From positions 310,001-374,000 of the forward strand of contig JACATO010000930.1 of assembly GCA_018389105.1 (NCBI GenBank): a stretch of 64,000 bases of DNA, read 5' to 3'. This document shows positions 59,471 through 64,000 of this stretch, piece by piece. The position numbers and the translations under genes are program-made. Positions within the stretch are counted from its first letter, which is position 1; the number at the start of each line of letters is the position of its first letter. The notes beneath the pieces were generated by a model. That model did not search any database, was not told the origin of the DNA, and worked only from the letters and a program-made list of their open reading frames with translations. The stretch is from Nautilus pompilius (Eukaryota; Mollusca; Cephalopoda; Nautilida; Nautilidae).

Positions 59471-60616
59471 TGGATCGGTTCTATATATTCTCTTGTGAGT
59501 CTCTTTTTGATTATTTATTTTTTATTGATCAATATAAATAAACTAATGCTGGTTTTCTAAAATGATTTAGCCTACCCCTCCCCTCTTTTTAGCTGAAAAA
59601 GGCTACAATGTTTACATCGCATTTCTTTGTTTTTGAACTCTGGATGCTTCCAAAATGCATTTCTAACTCCTTCCAACAGCAGGAGGGGGATACACCATGA
59701 CTTGGGCTAGAAGGCCTGTGGTTCTGCTATGAGCCAATAATGGTTTTGTCATCCTGTTTGGCTGTTTTGCACCCTTAGCCTATGGCATCTTAAAATTTCC
59801 GTTTCCTCCTCCTCACTTTCAGCCTTGAACTGACTACTCTATCTTTGGTGGTAAAAGAAAACATTTTGTTCACATTTATTATCTTTGCTGAGTATAATCT
59901 TTTATCATAAAAGTAATGTTATTCTTCATGTTCCTCTTTTAGAAAGTATATACATGTGCATTTAATATAGATTATTTACTATAAGAAAATGTGATGATTC
60001 AAGTTAAATAAACTTTTTTTAAATTTAAAATTAGCAGACTGATTTCATTCTCAAACCCAAACAGATTTGTTATAGTATGTGGCTAATGTTCTCCAAGGGA
60101 GGTAAATTTTGTTATTTCTTTTTACATCATCTTTATAACACATTTTAAACAACTTTTTGGTTTTGTTGGGATTTTAAAACTGGTTAGAAAAGGTGGAGTT
60201 ATTTTCTTTTTGCAGTGTCTCTGCATTACGATGAAAGAATGTTTACTCATTTCTGGATACAAACTCATTTTTATTCTCCTCAGTTTTAGCTTAACTTTTC
60301 TATTGTGACTTCATGAAAATTGTAATAAATGTAGTTTGTGTTGCACATATTTCTGTTAATTTGAAATTGCAGAAGTTGTTGGTGTTTCTTTTTCTTGTAC
60401 TATATGGGTCTGAATTTTTTGCACTAGACTAAACAGAAAATATCTGATGTTGAATGCGATATCTATGCAGTTTAATGTAAATGATACTTGACATCCGAAA
60501 TGCCTGTATCATGTTAATCTGATCAATAATGCATTCACTGGCATTTAATATAAATGGCACATTACTTTGATTTAATGAAGATGAATTTTGGGAATTGATG
60601 ATACTCCATATATATA
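59471..60616. other. intron or intergenic DNA
   Basis: AT-rich sequence between the hAT relic and the mariner copy. No feature recognised. Confidence 0.5.
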
Positions 60617-61888
60617 CAAGGCCTGTCGAAAAAGTATCCGACCTTATTTTTTCCTGTGGGAAGTAATGAGGTTAGGGAGGAAAAAGTGGAGCCGCATGCC
60701 TTTGTGCACATGTGTGGTTTTTGGTGGGCTTGCTGGATGAGTCAGTCGCTGTCAGGCAGCCAGCGTGTGAGGTGCTGTACTACTTACTCGTCACATTTTC
60801 GTTTTGCCTGTGATGATGGAACATGTGGAGCAATGATCTTGCATCAAGTTTTGCCAAAAGCTTGGAGATACCCAAGCGGAAACAATTCGCAAAGTTCAAC
60901 AGGCTTTTGGTGACAATGCCATGGATGTTACCCAAATTAAAGAATGGTACAACAGGTTCAAAGATGGCTGCACCGGTGGAGAGTGACCAGCGTTCTGGGA
61001 GGCCGTCAACAAGCCACAATGCAGTTGTTATCAAGAAAGTGTGGACCTTGATAATGGAGGATTGTCGTTTGACGGTGCGGGAAATTGGTGATGAGGTTGG
61101 GATCAGTAAAGATTCTGCACATGCAATTTTAAAGGTGGATTTGGGCTTGTGCAGAGTGGCAGCGAAATTTGTGCCCAAGCTGCTTCGTCTTGAGGTTGTG
61201 CAGGACCTGCTGGATACTGTCAACAGGGATCCTGAGTTCCAGAATACTGTGATAACTGGAGATGAGATGTGGGTGTACAGGTACGACCTGGAAACCAAAG
61301 CTCAGTCATCACAGTGGAAGCACCCAATGTCGCCAAGGTCCAGAGCAAAATCAAGGTGATGCTGACTGTTTTCTTAGGTGTTGTGTATCACAAGTACGCA
61401 CCAGAAGGACAAACAGTTACAAAGGAATACTATCAGGAAGTCCTCCGACATCTTTGTGATGCAGTTTGGCGCAAGAGACCGGATCTGTGAGCCTCGCAAA
61501 ACTGGCAGCTGCATCATGACAATGCCCCGGCTCATTCGTTGCAGCTGATCCAAGGTTTCTTGGCAAAGAAAGGCATTTCGCTCATTCGCCAGGCTCCCTA
61601 CTCTCCAGACATGGCTCCTTCTGACTTCTGGTTGTTCCCAAAAATGAAGAATCCACTGAAAGGCTCCAGCTTTGAGAGCCGAGAGCACATCATGTGGAAT
61701 GTGACGGCGGAGCTGAGAGCCATTCTGGAAGAACCATTCCAGATGTGCTTCGAACAATGGAAGGATCGCTGGGCTAAGTGTGTGGAGGCACAAGGGGCCT
61801 ACTTAGAAGGGGATTAGCATTTGAACCCCACCAAGTACGTAATTTTTTTCCCCCAGCCTAAGGTTGGATACTTTTTCGACAGACCTTG
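60617..61888 (+). mobile_element. mariner-like element, full length, dead
   Basis: 1272 bp with 30-bp terminal inverted repeats (CAAGGCCTGTCGAAAAAGTA… on the left; two differences in the right copy) and a TA duplication at 60615-60616 and 61889-61890. Length and ends are typical of mariner elements. It is a second copy of the element at 1-622. Confidence 0.96.
60813..61817 (+). pseudogene. mariner transposase (DD34D), broken
   Basis: A cut-and-paste transposase for the surrounding element. The reading starts MMEHVEQ at 60813, meets TGA at 60834-60836, changes frame near 60970, then runs through the helix-turn-helix (SGRPSTS, LTVREIGDEVGISKDS) and the first catalytic block VITGDEMWVYRYD. It changes frame again near 61335-61345, stops at TGA 61488-61490, and continues through HHDNAPAH and YSPDMAPSDFWLF to AYLEGD. 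All three catalytic Asp codons remain, but at least two stops and two frame changes prevent a full protein. Family length is about 340-350 aa. Confidence 0.93.
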
Positions 61889-61890
61889 TA

Positions 61891-64000
61891 TATTCAGTGA
61901 GACAGAGTTCATTTCTGCTATTTTGGTGTTATACTAATAGTATCAAAGTCAGCACAGTGGTAGCTTGCATCAACGAAATAGTAAGTCGGGTGTAGCAGTA
62001 ATTTCTTTTTTTTCACAGGCAAGTGTTACACTCATCTATATCTTAGTGGCAATGGAAATCTTGAATCATTATAGCAACTTTACGAATAGTGGAGTCTGTA
62101 CACGAAGGTACAGGGAATGTGTGGATTGTTCTGAAGCAGTGTACAATGTGTGCCACTTGTTGTTAGACAGCATATAGTTTATAGAAAAAGTAGGCAGAAT
62201 TTATATAGTGTAGGAAGTCAGTTTTATAAGAATAAATGACTCTTCAGGTAGGTGAAGTTGATAACTAGGAATGGTTCTGATAAAATAATTCAAAGCTATA
62301 GATAAATGCAGGAGGTTGATATGATTGCATTAATGAACTCTGAATCTCATCATTTGCTGTTACACTGTTCATATACAAAAGATAACAGTGGTTAACTGAT
62401 AATACCTATAAATAGAAGTGATAATCAAGGTGTTGGACTGCAACTATCCTTTACTTAAAACTTGCTGATACTGACAATGTTGTGTACAAAGAAGAAATGT
62501 TGGATTTTCATTGCCATTTTCAGAAGTCAACCATTCTGAAGTTTCTACCATACTAACCAGTTGAAGATGATGTAATCACTATGGGAAATGGAATACTGAT
62601 GGTTATGTCTAGAATCTGTTGTTTTATTGACTCCATAGTGCTGAAACAGTGTTTACTGACACTGTCAGACCTGTGCTAGTGGAGGTCAGACATTGAAGTT
62701 ATGCTGTCATTGTAGAAATGATCTAAGCTTCAGAGCCATTATCTTCTGTTGATGTGAGGGTTATATAGAAAGGTTGTGGAACATATTTGCAGCATGGAGT
62801 CTTTAATGAGTCTTAACAGATTTTATGTAACTGCATTTTACCTACTGTATTCCACATTCATATTAAAAATGGCTTTCTCTACATCTTTAATTTAATTTCT
62901 TCCCTTAACATTGGAAGAGTATGATGACCTACAATAGCATTTTTTTTTAAAAAAGGTGCATTAAAATTTTGGAACTTTTCAAAATTGGAATTTGGAATGG
63001 ATGAACAACAAATAAGTAGACTAATTGCAATTACTGTAGTTGAGAAAATCCAGATAAATATGTATTTGTAGGCTGTTCAAGCAAAAAAAAAATTTATGTA
63101 AATTATTTTGTTTTAGATATTAATTCTGCATTTACTCCTTGAATTAAAAAAAACAAACAAAAACTTTCTTTATGTGGATTGACTTTCATCTTGAAATTTT
63201 CTTTTATTATAGAAACATTGCCAGATTTTTATTTAAACATCTTATACATTGCGTTTGCAGAAGCAGTTCAATGTTGTGATTCAGGAGTTTAAAATTAGTC
63301 ACTTTAATGACACCATGAGATAAATTTTATTCCTTTGATTGTCAGTAGTTAATGTGCTTCTGCTGTACTGAAGCTTAGGCCTATTATATTGACAGGTGTG
63401 CAATCATCATGGTAATTATGCATTACATCCTTTGTCAATACTCAGAAGTCTACAAGGTTCCATCTGATCATGGTTACTTGGTTTTTGTGTTGATATTGAT
63501 CACATCATTTTATTGGTATATTCTAAGTTTTCAGTGAATCCTGTTCTACTTCATTTATTCAGGATCCAAGCTTATAAACTCTTTTAAGCTAGTAGTTTAC
63601 TGAAGCCTGAATTTTCTTTAAAAAAGGGAAAATTTATCAGACATTGCTTTTACTAGAAGTATAGAAAGGTTTTGATGGGTCTAAAGGATTATCAAAGAAT
63701 TAGAGGATTTCAGTCTTTAAAGAATTCAGTTTACATTACAGCTTGGCCAGTTACAGTTGAAATTAACAAGAAAACAGGAGTATGAATCTCTCTAAAATGC
63801 CTCCAACTTGTGTGTGTCTCTGGAGCTACAGAATGATGGAAATTAGATTTGGCATGTCCTATTCCTCCGAGAATTTTTAAAAGCTCCAGTAATAGATGAG
63901 CATGAATATTTTTTTGTAAAAGCACCTTGGTATTTGTTTAAAAAAATATTGCTGAAGGGAAAGTTCAAGGAACAGGGTATGGGTAGGTGGGAAGGGGAAT
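61891..64000. other. intron or intergenic DNA to the window end
   Basis: AT-rich, with no exon, RNA gene or repeat recognised. Frames of 60-70 codons here show no family signature. Confidence 0.5.

Noticed and set aside
60780..61298. 172-codon minus-strand frame
   Set aside because: Antisense shadow of the mariner transposase.
61374..61793. 139-codon minus-strand frame
   Set aside because: Antisense shadow of the mariner transposase C-terminal part.
1..64000. CRISPR arrays, bacterial operons, phage or attachment sites
   Set aside because: The window is plainly animal nuclear DNA with introns; no regular spaced repeats or prokaryotic gene layout were seen.
1..64000. Functional tRNA or rRNA genes
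   Set aside because: Only decayed tRNA-like SINE heads were found; none folds as a full tRNA by eye.

Overview
The window is nuclear DNA from an animal. It is AT-rich and its genes are split into many small GT-AG exons, with long introns, microsatellites and decayed Tc1/mariner, Tigger, hAT and SINE-like copies. The proteins are generic metazoan ones. Protein character, the SINE motifs and the transposon mix suggest a lophotrochozoan such as a mollusc, but I cannot fix the species from sequence alone.

Layout, left to right. 1-622 is the 3' half of a dead mariner element. 1191-2660 (+) holds the last three exons of a glycerol kinase 5-like (FGGY) gene. 2.9-6.9 kb is intergenic and carries a minus-strand Tigger/pogo transposase that has lost its catalytic core. 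7888-19628 (-) is a complete DNAJC3 (p58IPK) gene: 11 coding exons that join in frame to 489 aa, with a Tc1-like element in one intron. 19.6-21.0 kb is the region between two divergent genes, with CpG- and G/C-run-rich DNA, an ERSE-like site next to DNAJC3, an ETS-like and a YY1-like motif, and an RFX X-box-like palindrome on the other side. 20989-43548 (+) is a complete DZIP1/iguana gene: 23 coding exons joining in frame to 892 aa. About 4 kb of probable 3' UTR follows. A short first exon of an unidentified + strand gene begins at 49966. The rest, 50-64 kb, is intron or intergenic DNA with a retroposon flanked by 10-bp direct repeats, an hAT relic and a second, full-length but dead mariner copy.

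The two complete genes act in different places. DNAJC3 is an ER-lumen J-domain co-chaperone of the unfolded protein response. DZIP1 is a ciliary base and Hedgehog-pathway protein. They lie head to head, and from memory DZIP1 and DNAJC3 are also divergent neighbours in human 13q32. Each side of the divergent region carries a motif that suits its own gene (ERSE for DNAJC3, X-box for DZIP1). This is the most interesting arrangement in the window. I found no CRISPR array, no operon-like cluster and no clearly new molecular system. The remaining novelty is in the repeats: a shared frameshift in both mariner copies, a nested inverted-repeat element with a tRNA-like core, and an unidentified coding-like patch at 29.6-30.1 kb.

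Exon borders were placed by eye from splice sites, reading phase and remembered family sequence. No alignment or database search was run.
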